Source: Streptomyces spirodelae (GTDB lineage Bacteria; Actinomycetota; Actinomycetes; Streptomycetales; Streptomycetaceae). Taken from it: DNA of 64,000 bases. This document shows, in pieces, positions 63,796 through 64,000 of this stretch. The notes under the pieces were generated by a model. It worked only from the letters and a program-made list of their open reading frames with translations. It was not told the origin of the DNA and ran no database searches. Position 1 is the stretch's first letter, and each line of letters begins with the position of its first letter. The stretch is taken from assembly GCF_017676385.1 (NCBI RefSeq), contig NZ_JAFFZN010000021.1, positions 1-64,000 on the forward strand, written 5' to 3'. A program made the position numbers and the translations under genes.

Positions 63796-64000
63796 GGGAA
63801 CTCTCCTTGCTCGGAATCGGAGGCGGTGCCGGAGCCGGGCGGGCGGCCGCTGCGTGCGCCGAACCACTCGATCCAGTTCATCGCGAAGAACGCGTCGCCC
63901 GAGATCTTCAGCCGGCCGCTGACGAACGCGTCCGTGCCCTTGAGCTCGCCCACCGCCAGCGCCACCAGATCGGGCAGTGCCACGCCGATGGTGGCGTCGG
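63786..64000 (-). CDS. SCP2 sterol-binding domain protein (5' end outside window)
   Basis: Only the last 70 or so residues are inside the window. ALPDLVALAVGELKGTDAFV followed by SGRLKISGDAFFAMNW matches the C-terminal part of the SCP2 lipid-binding fold. The end overlaps the PfkB kinase start by ten bases. The gene continues beyond 64000, so its full domain make-up is unknown. Confidence 0.8.
   Translation of the reverse strand, partial: DATIGVALPDLVALAVGELKGTDAFVSGRLKISGDAFFAMNWIEWFGARSGRPPGSGTASDSEQGEFPCA

Overview
The window looks like the core of a Streptomyces (or close relative) chromosome. G+C is very high, and real genes have G or C in almost every third codon position. Many starts are GTG, and one is TTG. 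The gene content is typical of the genus: paired TerD proteins, PdtaR-type ANTAR regulator, PAC2 protein, a 44-residue SPW_0924-type peptide and a Tat-exported GH101 enzyme. From memory, the backbone order uvrB - glycerophosphodiesterase - coaE - rpsA - polA - liv operon - ANTAR regulator - pyk - chorismate mutase resembles that of S. coelicolor. No phage, insertion sequence or CRISPR array was seen.

Layout. 1-4.2 kb: tellurium/stress genes on the minus strand (TerC behind a probable yybP-ykoY manganese riboswitch, a long TerD-domain protein, TerD). 4.2-11.2 kb: uvrB, a secreted glycerophosphodiesterase, an O6-alkylguanine methyltransferase, an MFS exporter, a PIG-L deacetylase and the wreck of a PemK/MazF-like gene. 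11.3-21.4 kb: a Q/P-rich membrane protein, a divergent LysR/SDR pair, a translationally coupled SNF2 helicase and SWIM protein, a small protein with an RHIM-like amyloid motif, and an amidase coupled to a HAD protein. 21.4-38.2 kb: TPR protein, coaE, PAC2, rpsA with a clear promoter, a methyltransferase coupled to hrpB, a DUF3068 membrane protein behind a 44-aa peptide, a lytic transglycosylase, polA, a YdeP-type molybdoenzyme and a thioesterase. 38.2-45.6 kb: a frameshifted membrane-protein remnant, the five-gene branched-chain amino acid ABC operon and the ANTAR regulator.

45.6-53.3 kb is the most accessory-looking part. It holds a 75-nt class I tRNA with a CAA anticodon, a LAGLIDADG/HTH gene just behind it, aminopeptidase N, and then an iron-box-controlled three-gene operon (PLP decarboxylase, lysine/ornithine N-monooxygenase, SIMPL protein) joined by two ATGA overlaps. 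That operon makes an N-hydroxy-diamine building block for a siderophore but lacks the acyltransferase and the siderophore synthetase. 53.5-64 kb: pyk, chorismate mutase, AraC regulator, Tat-secreted endo-alpha-N-acetylgalactosaminidase, Ppx/GppA phosphatase, a 98-aa fragment of a sigma-B-type sigma factor behind a sigma-B-like promoter, a HExxH/zinc-ribbon protein, an F420-type PPOX enzyme, a PfkB kinase and the end of an SCP2-domain gene that runs off the window.

Starts were chosen from ribosome binding sites, overlaps and remembered family N-termini. All identifications come from reading the sequence, and no database search was run.
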